Part shown: piece after piece, positions 10,434-22,200 of the stretch
How the letters are laid out: every line of letters begins with the position of its first letter
Numbering within the stretch: position 1 is the first letter of the stretch
Assembly (NCBI GenBank): GCA_917880885.1
Contig: OU862913.1
Span: 43,743,460-43,807,459, forward strand
DNA from: Limnephilus marmoratus
Lineage: Eukaryota > Arthropoda > Insecta > Trichoptera > Limnephilidae
Length of the DNA stretch: 64,000 bases
Direction: 5' to 3'
The notes under the pieces: generated by a model
What the model saw: the letters and a program-made list of their open reading frames with translations, nothing else
Told to the model about the DNA's origin: nothing
Database searches by the model: none
Translations under genes and position numbers: made by a program

Positions 10434-10760
10434 ATAGCGGCCTCCGTAGTCAAGCGGTAAGGCTCTCAACCATCAAACCAAAAGTTGCGGGTTCAAATCC
10501 CGTGAGCGCTAATAAATTTTAATTCATTAATTAATCTTATTTTACAATTAATAAAATAAAAATAATACGCGGTACGTCTCAGATTGGAAAATACTCTCAG
10601 TATCGCCCTGGTGAAAGACCATTCAAAATTGATTTCTTTTTTTAAATGGCTTAAGCTGTGTTTGGTGACCAGATCTGAATTCCCAGGTACTTCCCCGCCT
10701 ACCTCTTCCCCATCTAATTTCCCTTTCCACCACCGTAAGTCTCACAAAATTCACTGAAAA
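10434..10760 (+). mobile_element. tRNA-derived SINE, family B (uninterrupted)
   Basis: The head 'gcggcctccgtagtcaag' with B-box gcgggttcaaatcccg runs straight into the body ('cagtatcgccctggtg'). This copy shows the empty form of the site that carries a LINE at 2,264 and 60,732. Confidence 0.8.
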
Positions 10761-11034
10761 ATTTAGAAACACACTTTTTTAGTGTCTAGAATTACCTTCT
10801 GAAGTCCCCGGCATTGCCCGGGCTTTAAGCATTTTTTCCTTTTTTTTATTTGAAAAACTTTCTTTTTACAATTACTCTTAGTTATTTCCAAAAAATATAT
10901 TTTTTTGGTTAATCCTACCTTTTTTAATTGTAACCGAATAAAAAAATTGCATCCGATAATTTTGAAAAAAATAGTTATAGATAATATTGTTCATTCTAAA
11001 ATTTTAAATATGAGATTGACAAGAATGACTTCCA

Positions 11035-11130
11035 AATGAGAGGTCTCAGTTGTCGAATTTGTTAAAGCATTCATCTCGTTTGACGTGAGTTCCTGGGTTC
11101 GAGTCCCAGTTGTGACCGTTATCTTTTTAT
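11035..11130 (+). repeat. tRNA-Thr-like module (family C)
   Basis: It runs from 'gaggtctcagttgtcgaatt' to 'gagtcccagttgtgacc'. The GGTC/GACC acceptor-like ends can pair. Confidence 0.6.
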
Positions 11131-11489
11131 TTTTCTGTGTCTTGTTCTTTTTCATATTTTGTTTAAATTTTTTGTATTCTCTCCTTCTTTAATGAAGTAA
11201 TAAAGTTTATTAAATTAGAAGCAGCAGTATTTTTTAAAATCAATATTTATTTATAAATCCAATCTGTCAGGACTTATACTTATGTAAGTATTGGAAAATA
11301 TGAGTAGCTATACTTTTTTAGTCCTATTTTATCAATTAATTTTTAAATGGGAAAATTTCAAAACTGTAGGAAAATATGATTATTATTATTTTTAATTTCT
11401 TCATTCTCTGTAAAAACGTTTAAAAAATTTAAGATTTAAAATAGTTTTAGAACATCATTTGAGACACGAGTAATAGATTTTTTTTAAAT

Positions 11490-11632
11490 TTGGCACAGTA
11501 GTCCCAAAGGCTAATTTGGTGATAAACATACACACGGTTTTTTTTACTGCTATTCTTTAACGCCTTGTAAGGCGCAGCTTTTTTACTATTTTTTTCTCCG
11601 TGAGGTGCAATCTAATGAGTGATGAAATGTAA
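11490..11632 (+). repeat. Dispersed module L
   Basis: It carries 'aacgccttgtaaggcgcagc' and 'ctccgtgaggtgcaatctaa' and precedes a family-B head. Confidence 0.55.
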
Positions 11633-11654
11633 AGTTTCTGTAAACATTTTTTGG

Positions 11655-12025
11655 CATTCCTTGGTCGAATGGTAAAGGTCTCGTCCACCAAACCAAAAGT
11701 TGAGGGATCAAATCCCGGTGTGTGCTAATAAATTTTAAATTATTAATTAATGTTATTTCACAATTAATTATGCAGTATATAAGTACAGAGTGAAAAATAC
11801 TCTCAGTACCTACCGCCCTGGTGAAAGACCAATTCAACATTAAAAATTTGCTTGCAATGGCTTAAGCCATGTTTGGTGACCAGATCTGAATTCCCACGTA
11901 CTTCCCCACCTACCTCTTCCCCATCTCCGTCCCCTCTCCGTCGCCTTAAGTCTCAAAACATTCTCCAATTGGGGATGTCATAGTCTCACTTGCTTCAGAC
12001 GGGAGCAGTTGGGGACTGTTGTGCG
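11655..12025 (+). mobile_element. tRNA-derived SINE, family B (diverged head)
   Basis: The head is degraded (ccttggtcgaatggtaaagg, gggatcaaatcccg). The body is intact, with 'taccgccctggtg' and the 'cagttggggactgttgtgcg' end. Confidence 0.7.
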
Positions 12026-12069
12026 ATATTAACATTATTTTATTTTTCACAAAGAATCTCTGTAATATA

Positions 12070-12413
12070 CAAGGTGTTAAGGGACGTACTTGACTTACTT
12101 TAACCAGTGATTCCTGACATTATTTGGAGTAAAAACGTAAATGAAATTTTGGTCTCCGGTGACATTTTTGATGTTTTTTTTTTCCACAAAAACATAAGAA
12201 AATGGTAGTTGTTGAACAGTTGGAAGCGGGGTAAGGGGTTCGTCGGACACCCGGCTAAGATTTTTTTTTGTTTGATTTTGAAGAAAAAAATTTTTGAAAA
12301 ATAAAGTCGTCAAAAAAAGTCACCGAAGACTAAAATTTCGTTTACATTTTTTACTCCAAATAATGTCAGGAATCACTGGTTAAAGTAAGTCAAGTACGTC
12401 CCTTAACACCTTG
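12070..12413. mobile_element. MITE with ~65-bp terminal inverted repeats, TA-type target
   Basis: The left end caaggtgttaagggacgtac is repeated inverted at the right end, and the match continues through 'cagtgattcctgacattatt'. The flanks are tata on both sides, which fits a Tc1/mariner-type target. It has no coding capacity. A second copy lies at 47,134-47,463. Confidence 0.85.
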
Positions 12414-12529
12414 TATATTAGGTATTTTGCCATGAACGGAAAACTAAACTCAATTTTGACAAAAATGTGCATTATAGCATCCGAGCCCTACATATTACAT
12501 TTTTAGTAACTTAAGTACACGACAAATGG

Positions 12530-12968
12530 AATCCACCTCTATTCTGGAGCCCAAAAGTACAAAAAACAGGCTGTCCGTTTGATGGAATCTCATTTCAACA
12601 AACAGATTGCAATCTTTTTACAGCACATATGTCAGATGGTAATGCTGTCCTTATTCTACCGGTATTTCAATGAAAGAAGCTACGACAGTAGTACCTACTA
12701 CTGTCGTTGATCCTTTCATCACCGGGATACAACAAATATCGGGAAACATGCCAAATACTCTCCCAATATTGTATTTTGAAACTTTCGTTTCTACGATTCC
12801 TTGCTGAGTTCAACGGCTCTGCCGTGAAATGATTTGTGAACGCCTGTGTTTTCTCCCTCCTACAATATGGCTTTCTTCAAGATCAAGGTTCATTCCTAAT
12901 TTTCCTCAAACAAACCCTCCACCCAGTGTCCCCAAAGATGACATAGGCTCTGAGGGAAATTATTTTGT
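12530..12968 (+). pseudogene. 3' end of a Jockey-type LINE (degenerate)
   Basis: The plus strand still reads 'AVRLMES' and 'MVMLSLFYRYFNER', matching the C-terminus of the LINE at 43,680-43,800. It is followed by a decayed version of the family's hairpin tail (gacataggctctgagggaaa). Stops and frameshifts show it is dead. Confidence 0.7.
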
Positions 12969-13051
12969 GAAATATTCTTTTGTGGAGTTAATTTAAAAGA
13001 AAATCTAATAACAACCAACCTCTAATCGTAAAATAATCTGTGGACTAACTG

Positions 13052-13118
13052 TGACGGCCTCCGTGGTCGAGGGTAAGTTCCTCGACTAGGAATCTAGAGG
13101 TCGTGGGTTCCTCTCCTT
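13052..13118 (+). repeat. tRNA-like head of SINE family B (isolated)
   Basis: It reads 'acggcctccgtggtcgaggg' and then 'aggtcgtgggttc'. No body follows, and the first recognised clip exon begins about 30 bp downstream. Confidence 0.5.
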
Positions 13119-13149
13119 CCTCTCACGTGGTTCTGGTATAACGTTACAG

Positions 13150-13253
13150 GAGATCTGTGTGTCATGGCGGGAACCATCCAGCCGGGTGTCTGCAGACACA
13201 TAATGAGGTGCTCCGTCGTCTTGGAAGCGGCATTCCACGGATTGCCGTATCAG
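13150..13253 (+). CDS. Exon: clip domain 1, N-terminal half
   Basis: The acceptor is ttacag and the donor gtgaag. The exon is 104 nt and enters in phase 1 (GA completes Gly). It reads GDLCVMAGTIQPGVC and then RHIMRCSVVLEAAFHGLPYQ, giving clip cysteines 1-3. It is the first recognisable exon; the donor exon supplying the preceding G is not visible. Confidence 0.9.
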
Positions 13254-16200
13254 GTGAAGTCACATATATATAATCCCTCTGCCTATCTAGTTAATTTTTA
13301 ATTCATTTTACCAATATAAGTTACGAATGGACTTGTGGAAGTGGAAGTGTGGACATTTTTAATAAATTTCTTGTATTTAATGTTCATTCACTCCTTTTTA
13401 AATCACGTTGGTGTTTAACTGTAATTATCTTAGCTAATTAATTCAACAACATATTATATTGTTATATTTTGAAATGATTTAAATGTTTTTTTGTAGAAAA
13501 ATAACAACAATGCACAATAAAACAACGACATGGCAAAACCAAAAGTATTTATTAATTACGAAAATTTTGCGTAATATTTCAAATTATTATTTTATTTATT
13601 TATTTATAATTTCTCACCATACATGTGTTCTTATTTTTTTACATAAAAAAATATTAACCTCACTAGGACTAGCAGCCTGAATTGAGGTTAACATTCATAA
13701 ATTTGAGTGATGCATTTACACACAAATCACTAAAATACAAAATACTACATTCAAAACACTAAAATATTATATGCAGAAAGTAACTAAAATTAAAAACTAA
13801 CGTTATTAATTCCTCTAGGCATTGAGACTACCAAACATTACAAATTTTTAGGTTTAATGATATGGAACCATACTTGAATAATCGCTTCAAATAATTCTCT
13901 TTTTTTCCTGGGGTTGCGACATAAAAACAGTATTGTCAATCAAGACCAGATATTTTCATTAGGATTCAAGTCCAGGTTGTTCCCTGTCCAAGGAAGAACA
14001 ACAATATGGTGGTTCTATAACCTTTTCATGCTCGTTTTGATATGTGGCATGGGGATCATGCTGCTGGAAACTGCATCTACCACGGTTGCCCTCAATCAAA
14101 TCATTGTAGCTGGGCAGTAATTTTGACTCCAGAATCACATCTTGATGCTTTTTAGCCTTAATTGTGCCTTCTACCACTCCCAGTCGTCCAAAACTATCTC
14201 TTATCATGCGAGCCCACACTATTACACTTAGAGGAAGTTTCATTGTCGCAGTAGTGCGACAATGGTCAACCTACCAGAGACCAAATGGGAAAATAATTCA
14301 CCGACTCCAGATATTTTCAAATCAGAGGGTTCGGCTCGGTGGAACTCCTAATTGGACTTATAAATCCTACTGATCCCTCAACATAAATATTGAAAAAAAT
14401 CTTTTGTAATCCAACGTGCGTTTAAAATGAATGATTTTTGCATTTTTATATAAATTCTTTGACAAATCTAATGTGCCCAAATTTTGTATGAGAGACCTAG
14501 GTATAATGCCAGTAGTCGAAATATTTTTATATGTTTATAGTGAGAACGTCAAATTCTTTTAACCTCATTTTCTTAATCTGTATGTTTTCTTATTATTTCA
14601 GAATTTTATTTTATTTATTTATTGTTATTAAGTTTAATTCGTAGAACTCCATTTTAATTTCTTTATTTTTATTTTATTTTATAATATTATTATTCAATAA
14701 ATGAGAACAGTGTATTGATAAACCAGCTCTGCTGTGTATTTATCATTACGCGTGTCAGCTGTTTCGCATTCTGAATGCAGTTTTATAATGCCATCAGAAG
14801 GCGAAATGGCTGTCACACGTAATAATAATTACACAGCAAAACTTTTTATTAATAAACTGTTTTTATTAATTGAATAATAATATTTTTTAATATGTGAAAG
14901 AAAAAAAAATTAAGTAAAATCATAAATAAAAATAAAAAGATTATTTCAACTAGAAAATACCATTGATTTTATTTATTGAAAATTTGGTATGTTTCAAAGG
15001 ATAAATAACAATGTTTCGTGTATAGTAAATTATTTCACAGGTGCAGGTGTTTAAATTGATAGGTAATTCAATGTAGTATGTTTTCAGGTATGCGCCTCCC
15101 CGGAGAACAGGCTGATAGTATGCTGCCCCTGGGTACCAGGACAAGAAACAAGACTGCAAGCCGGATGCCAGGCAAACACAACTATCCCTAGAGAAGGTAC
15201 CTCACTTTCACTTTATACCGTTTATTCACCTTTACCTGTGGTGTTGTGTAACTCTGGTGTTTCTGTTTCTTTGAAGGTGATAACTGTACAATGGTGGAAA
15301 CAGGAAAGGCTGGAGTATGCAGTCGATTCGGCAATTGTCCGACAGCGATGGAGGCCGCCAGTAAAGGCAAATTTCCACAGGTAGTGTTCATCCATTTATG
15401 TAAAATAACAACATATTTTCACAGCCGTGACACTTTTACATACTTTTAATAATATTTACCCTTGCAATGATAGAACTATTTGAAATCTCTCTACTTAAAA
15501 TATGAGTGTCAGAAGAGAAGATTGAGAAATTATTAATTTCATAAAAATAGTGCGTAATAAACAAGGTGTGATATTTTCACAATCAGCACATGTTATAGTC
15601 TTTTTATTAATATTTTAAATGTGAAACGAAATAAACTTGCCAATTTTTCAAGGTAATGTAGTTTTTTACCTGCATAAACCAATGAGATATGATATATGTC
15701 AAATTAATGCCCACCATCCTAAACTGTGTAAACATCGCTACCAAAATAGAAGACATTTTTTAATCCCGAATCTTTAAGAGGATCGATACGTCAAGTGTGT
15801 AATTTTATTCTCCATGCTCAAGCAGCTTAATGAACACGTCAGGCCTCTATTTCAAAAGACAATCATTTTGTATTCATTCGTCGGTGCAGTTGATCAAACA
15901 AAGTGGATTTTGTGTGACTGTGTAACAAATATAATCCAACAGAGAAAAAGCTTTCTTAACTTTAACTCTTGAGTTTTAACAAAAATAAACTAATTTGGTG
16001 CCAAGAATGGTACAAGTTAAGATATAATTTTTCTCATGCATGATCATGCCAGTCACAAACACGGTCAAACCATGCGTCATGAATATGAAATCTTATCAAG
16101 CTTGGGGCAATTGGAGGACCCACCACTTACCCGCCCTGGTTAAGGTAACAGATGGTTACCCCTTCAAGGCTCTTGCAAGGACTCTAATTTTTTTGGTAAA

Positions 16201-19200
16201 AATAACTCTCTATTTGAAAATGAAACTAGACCTCCAATGTCCCTGTATACGTTATTAGTAAGCAGATACAATAAGTGTTAGTATGACAAAATATAGACAA
16301 GACAATGGGACAGGTTGGTGAAAGTCCACGAGGTGGCAAGCGCTGGGTGATTATATCCAGCGTATCCTACAAGCACCTGTTTGGGAGGAAGACAAAGTAG
16401 ATAAGTAATAAGGGCATGGCAAACGGTTGTAGCTTGGGGCAAGTACGTAAATATTCGACTCAAACAAGCAAATATTGTAAACGTTCAAAATGCTTGGACC
16501 AAGTAAAACACCAGGTGCTTGTTTCAAGCCGTTGGATTTTATCGTGTCTTTTCTCTTTCTGGTTCTTTAAATCTTAAGGGTATTTTTTCATTAATTATTA
16601 AAATATTAATCAAGATTAAGCCTATTATATTTTCAGGTTTGCGCTTTAGAAAGAAATGTTCAGGTTGTTTGCTGCCCTCTGGTGACACTAGTTGAAGGTA
16701 TAGTACCCAGAACCTAATCATCATTCTTTCAATAATATTTCTCTCTTCTTGTTTAATTGTCATGTGGCTTTTGCAGGTGATAAATGCACGCTAGCTGAAA
16801 CCGGGCGGGCCGGCAAGTGTCTTCGGATATCAAAATGCCCCGTCGCCGTGGAGGCAGCCCTGAAAGGAATGACTCCTCAGGTGAAGCCGCATCTTGACAC
16901 TTTTATAGTAACCACTGCATGTCACTCTTCTTCCTTTTTATATAATTTAAATCTCACTAAAATTGTACCGTTCTAAAATCACAATGAAGCAAACAGCTTA
17001 AAAATAATATTTATTCTGTTTTATTTAGTCTTTGTACATACCTAATATAATTTTCAATAAAACTTATCAACATATTTCAACAAAAATGGTTGACGCGTTG
17101 ACTGTCGGCGTAGTCCAGCGGTAAGGCTCTTGACTCGCATTCCGAAGGTCGCGGGATCGAATCCCGGCTTGGCAAATAATTTTTAATGTGATTAGTTTCT
17201 GTTATTTTACAATTTATTAATTAAAAATAATATAAAGTATATTTGCGGCACGTTCCAGAGTGGAAGATATTCTCAGTATCGCCCTGGTATAAGACCATCA
17301 TACAGAATTAAAACGTTACTTGAAATGGCATTAGCCGTGTTTGGTGACCAGATCTGAATAGCCAGGTACTTCCCCACCTTCCTCCTCCCTATCTTCTTCC
17401 CCTCCCCAATACCTTCAGCCTTACAACATACCCCAATTAAGGATGCCACAGTCTCACTGTCTCCAGACGGGAGCAGCTGAGACTCTTACTTGTGAGTTAT
17501 CACTATAAAAAATAAAAATAAAACCAAGGTGTAAAAAATTGAGGTCTTCACTCAGGAGAATTTCTTTGGGTAGACTGGTTTTTTATAAATGAAGCACTTT
17601 TTTGTTTTAACTTTAAGTTCTTGAATTTTTATTGTTATGATTTGATATTTATAAACTTATAACTGACGACAATAACTTTCCCCACCCAACGGACAAGGGT
17701 TCAGTAGTATTTTAATTTCTTAGTGCAAGTTTTCGTAAAGAAGTAAGTAAATTAAACTGATACAAGCCTTTTTATAACACTTTCGTACCTCTATATTTCC
17801 CTTGTTCGTTGTGTGAGAGAGACAAAAAAAATAAAACATGATTCTATCGACATCTAACAAACAAATCAGACAACTCTTGGATCGCAATCCAACCTTTGAT
17901 AGTAACTCAAACTGCATAATTGGTTTGCGTCCTGGGTTTAATTCTAAACAAAAAAATAACTTTTTTGACCTTTTTTGTTTTTGTTTTCAGATTTGCGCTT
18001 TGGATGGCTCTGTTCCGGTTGTCTGCTGCGAGGGGGTTGTTGAAGGTATATCTACCATAAATTAATCATTACAAATCCAGTAGGTGATGGTAAGTTTGAT
18101 TTGTCTAGGCCTCCGCATCAACACAAACTGCCATATATTTTTAAAAAAGCAGCGAGTCGTTGAGACGGAATATCAACGGCTCTGAATGTTTGCAACTTTA
18201 TCACTAGGATTTCTTGAAGATACCTCACACTGTAGACTGGCAAACATTAGCCCTCTAGTATTCCACTGACGTACATTACTTCTGGATTGTGGGTAAAATC
18301 TTTATGTTCATGTCGTGTTGTGTAACTCTGGTGTGTCTGTTTGTTTGCAGGAAGTCACTGCACCCTCAAGAACACAGGGATTGCGGGAGTGTGCAGACCA
18401 TTCGCCAACTGCCAGACAGCGAAGGAGGCCGCCAGTAAAGGCATTTTCCAACAGGTACAGTTTGGCAATTAAGTGTATAAATTTTTTTAAGTAAATGACG
18501 GCGCTGCGATCGTTTTCTAGGTTTTAAATGGCAACACCAAGATTGACAGAATGGATATACAATGAATATATTTTTTAAAAAACACTTTTGCCAAAATGCA
18601 TATTTCATAGTGTATTTGTATTTTCAAAAATTTTGCACAAAGAATTGTAATTTAATAGGAGTAAAATAAAACAAACAATTTTAAAGTGGGTGTTTCTTTC
18701 GATATAAAAACGTAGGTACTTAAAAATTTGAGTCTATTAATTCAACACCCGACATGTAATTATTGTCTTCGTCCTCGTGTGATTCGTCTGCTTCCGTATC
18801 TTCATCTTCATTTAAACGCAGTTGATCGATATCATCATACATAGTACTTCCTCGTGCCTCAATTTACATCATTCTGCCTCAATTTACATCACGTGTTTGC
18901 AACAATGTTTCCAATAATCAGCATTTATGCTATTACATACATATTATTATTATGCCCATTTCCGTTTTCCCGGTGTTTCAAATTTTCCATCCGCGATTTC
19001 GCCTTCCTCGACGATTCGTCTTACCGCTGATTCAGATTTACATGTGTGTGTAAAACATCATTATAATAATTATTTATTAAAGAAGGTAGTTTAAAAAAAC
19101 ACACTAGATAATATTCACTTAGAACGAAAGAAAGAGAAAATTAAGAAAAAAGGTTTCTTTTCTACGAGTTTAAAGTTGCATATTATTATTATTTTTTTAA

Positions 19201-22200
19201 ATGAGTTATACCATTTTTCCTGTGGCCGCACACGAACTGTCAAAAAGAAGTGTCAAAGTCGGATTTTTAAGCATTACCTCAAATCAGATTGTAATGGTTA
19301 TAATCGCTCGAAAGTTGGCATAAATCCTGTAATACTAATCAAATTTATTAAAAAAAACTACACTACGTACCAGTCTTTTCTGTAGTTCGTTTGTAAACAT
19401 CTTCCAAATTACATAGGAGCTTCTTCGCGCGATAATCGGCTAGGCAGCGTCAAAAAACGCAGTATGTATCTTCTCTTGCACCACTTCATATTGGTTTGTT
19501 TATTTTTATTCAATTCAAACATGGCGCAGGCAATGAATGAAAAAAATAATTATTAAATGAGCGATCTTCACTGTTGTCTGCATTGATTTAAGATAGTATA
19601 TCGGATGACAGCCAACAGCCAAACGAAACGTCATGGTCAGCCTTATGTATCTTTGACAATCCCAATATATGTTTAACATACGCGCCCCTAACATGACTTT
19701 CCTTCGCTTACAGAGATGTGACTTATCTGATAACGAGTCGGAGTTGGTGTGCTGCGCGGAGACTGACGGTCCACCGCTGCCGAAGGGACTTGACACTCAG
19801 CTACCGATTGGCTCTAAGGCCGCTGAATGTGAGTTTTCCTAAACCTGAACTATAATTTTCAAATAGTAAAGTTACATTTATTCACTTGAGACCTAAGACT
19901 AAACCATGCAATAGTCAAATTAAACTTGTGTGTTCCCTTTATTTTAACAATAACTAGGTGTTTCCCGGCTTGAGTTGTAATGCAACGTTCAAAGAAATTA
20001 ATTGTTTCTCCCTGCATGCCCTTTCCATGCATTCCCCTTCCCTCTGCCGCTCCCCCCTCCCGGCAACCCTCCTCCCGCGTTCCATATATTCAGTCCCAGT
20101 ACATTTAGTTTTCAAACAGCTCACATGCCACCTATTACAATTTTTTTAATTCAATTTTTTTTTTCATGTTTAACAAATATTCATTTTTATATATTATAAG
20201 AACCATCAACGAAATTTGGTACCTAACATAGCCTATTTAAAAAACCTGTAATTCTTGATTCGATTCAAATTATTATGTAAGTACTTCCAATTAATTAATG
20301 AGTAATAATATAATGAGTTTTGAAATTAGAATTTTGATCTAACAATCATTGTTTTGCAAAATGTCATTCTCAAATTTTTGACAGTTTGCAAGAATTTTTG
20401 TGATGATTAAAAAACTTTTCAGATGTATTGTCATATAGTTGTAATAATCCATAAACCTTTGCGGGGGCTTAGGGAAGGTATTTTAAAAGTTTCAAACATT
20501 TCATGCGCTTAATAATATCAATATTTATGCATTAAGCTTACTCGTTAATACGGAGTATTTTTTATTCAAACAGTTATTTAAGCTTTATTATCACGAAAAG
20601 CTAGTATTTATGTCGGGGGAGACCAAAAACATGCAAAAAATATGCATTTAACTTTTTAATTTTGTTTAAATTAATTCACTTACGCGGTTACGAATTCTTC
20701 GCCATATTCTATTTATGTCAATTAAATCAATTTATGTGTTCAGAAAATCGAATTTTTAATTTTTAAATTTTTCACATTTTCCAAGCTAAAATATTAAAAA
20801 AGATTGCCATACCAGGAAAAAATGATTCTCACATATTCTAGGAAGTACACCAACTAGAAAGGTGGAATTTTTATATTCTAAAAAGTAAACCATTTACTCG
20901 AATATATGTACTATATAGAAATTAAAATACATGTATAATGTATATTATATAAATATATAATATTATAAACAGGTAATTTTTTGACGACATTCAGAAATTA
21001 ATTATTGACATGTTTGAACTTGTATTTATAACAGAAGAACATGGAAAGAAAGGATTAGAATAATTACACATACCCGTTAGACAAACCCTGCTTGCCATAC
21101 AAACCAATCAGAACCTAGGAGGTATATCTTGTTTGAAAGAGAAACGCGTGTGCGTACTTTTATTTATTTTTCTTTTAGGTATTCAAAACCCGTTAGACAA
21201 ACCATGCTTGCCATACAAACCATTCAAAACCTGGGATGTATATCTTGTTTAAAAGAGAAACGCGTGTGCGTACTTTTATTTATTTTCCTTTTAGGTATTC
21301 AAAACCTGTTAGACAAACCCTGCTTGCCATACAAACCATTCAAAACCTGGGATGTATATCTTGTTTAAAAGAGAAACGCGTGTGCGTACTTTTATTTACT
21401 TTCCTTTTAGGTATTCAAAACCCGTTAGACAAACCCTGCTTGCCATACAAACCATTCAAAACCTAGGATGTATATCTTGTTTAAAAGAAAAACGGGTGCG
21501 CATTATTTTATTTACTTTCGTTCTAGGTAATCAAATTATTACACAAACCCGTTAGACAAACCCTGCTTGCCATACCAACCATTCAAAACCTGGGATGTAT
21601 ATCTTGTTTTAAAAGAAAAACGCGTGCGCGTTCTTATATTTATTTTCGCGTTAAGTATTTAAATAATTACTAAACCCGTTAGACAAACCTTGCACGCCAT
21701 TCAAAACCTGGGCCTGGGATGTATATCCTGTTCAAAGAGCCCCTCAAAAGTTATATTATTTCGTTAGGAAATCGTTAAAATCTAGGTTAGGTTACAAGTG
21801 TTTAGTTTTATTGATGATATTGTATTAATTATCTCAACCAGTAAGTAGGTAGGTACTGTACGTCGTTAATTCCTGGCTATGTAAATAACTACATGAATCA
21901 AGAATATCTGTTACGAGGTTGGTACTTTCAGCAAATGTCACATTTGATTGTCTATTATCTATTTGTTAAAAATGAATATTCCGTATTGTCCTTGCATCAA
22001 ACTTCGACAACACGAACGTTCCGTATTATCCGTGAGGTGGACTAACTGCATATTTACCATAATATCAATCAATACATAATACACTAATTCCCAAACACAT
22101 TTTGATTTTTATATAATATATAGAAGATTTTTTTTTTACATTAACTCCACACAGGAGGCCCTGAGGAAAATTATTTCCCTCAGGGCCTATGTCATCTGGG

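Noticed and set aside
13914..14120. Plus-strand ORF of 68 codons in intron 1
   Set aside because: It is the shadow of the antisense Tc1-like transposase.
16018..16463. Short ORFs in intron 3
   Set aside because: They have no motif, no partner elsewhere, and no splice context consistent with the gene's phases.
21129..21555. Overlapping ORFs that look like a repeat protein
   Set aside because: They are read-throughs of a satellite whose 116-bp period is not a multiple of three, so the frame differs in each unit.
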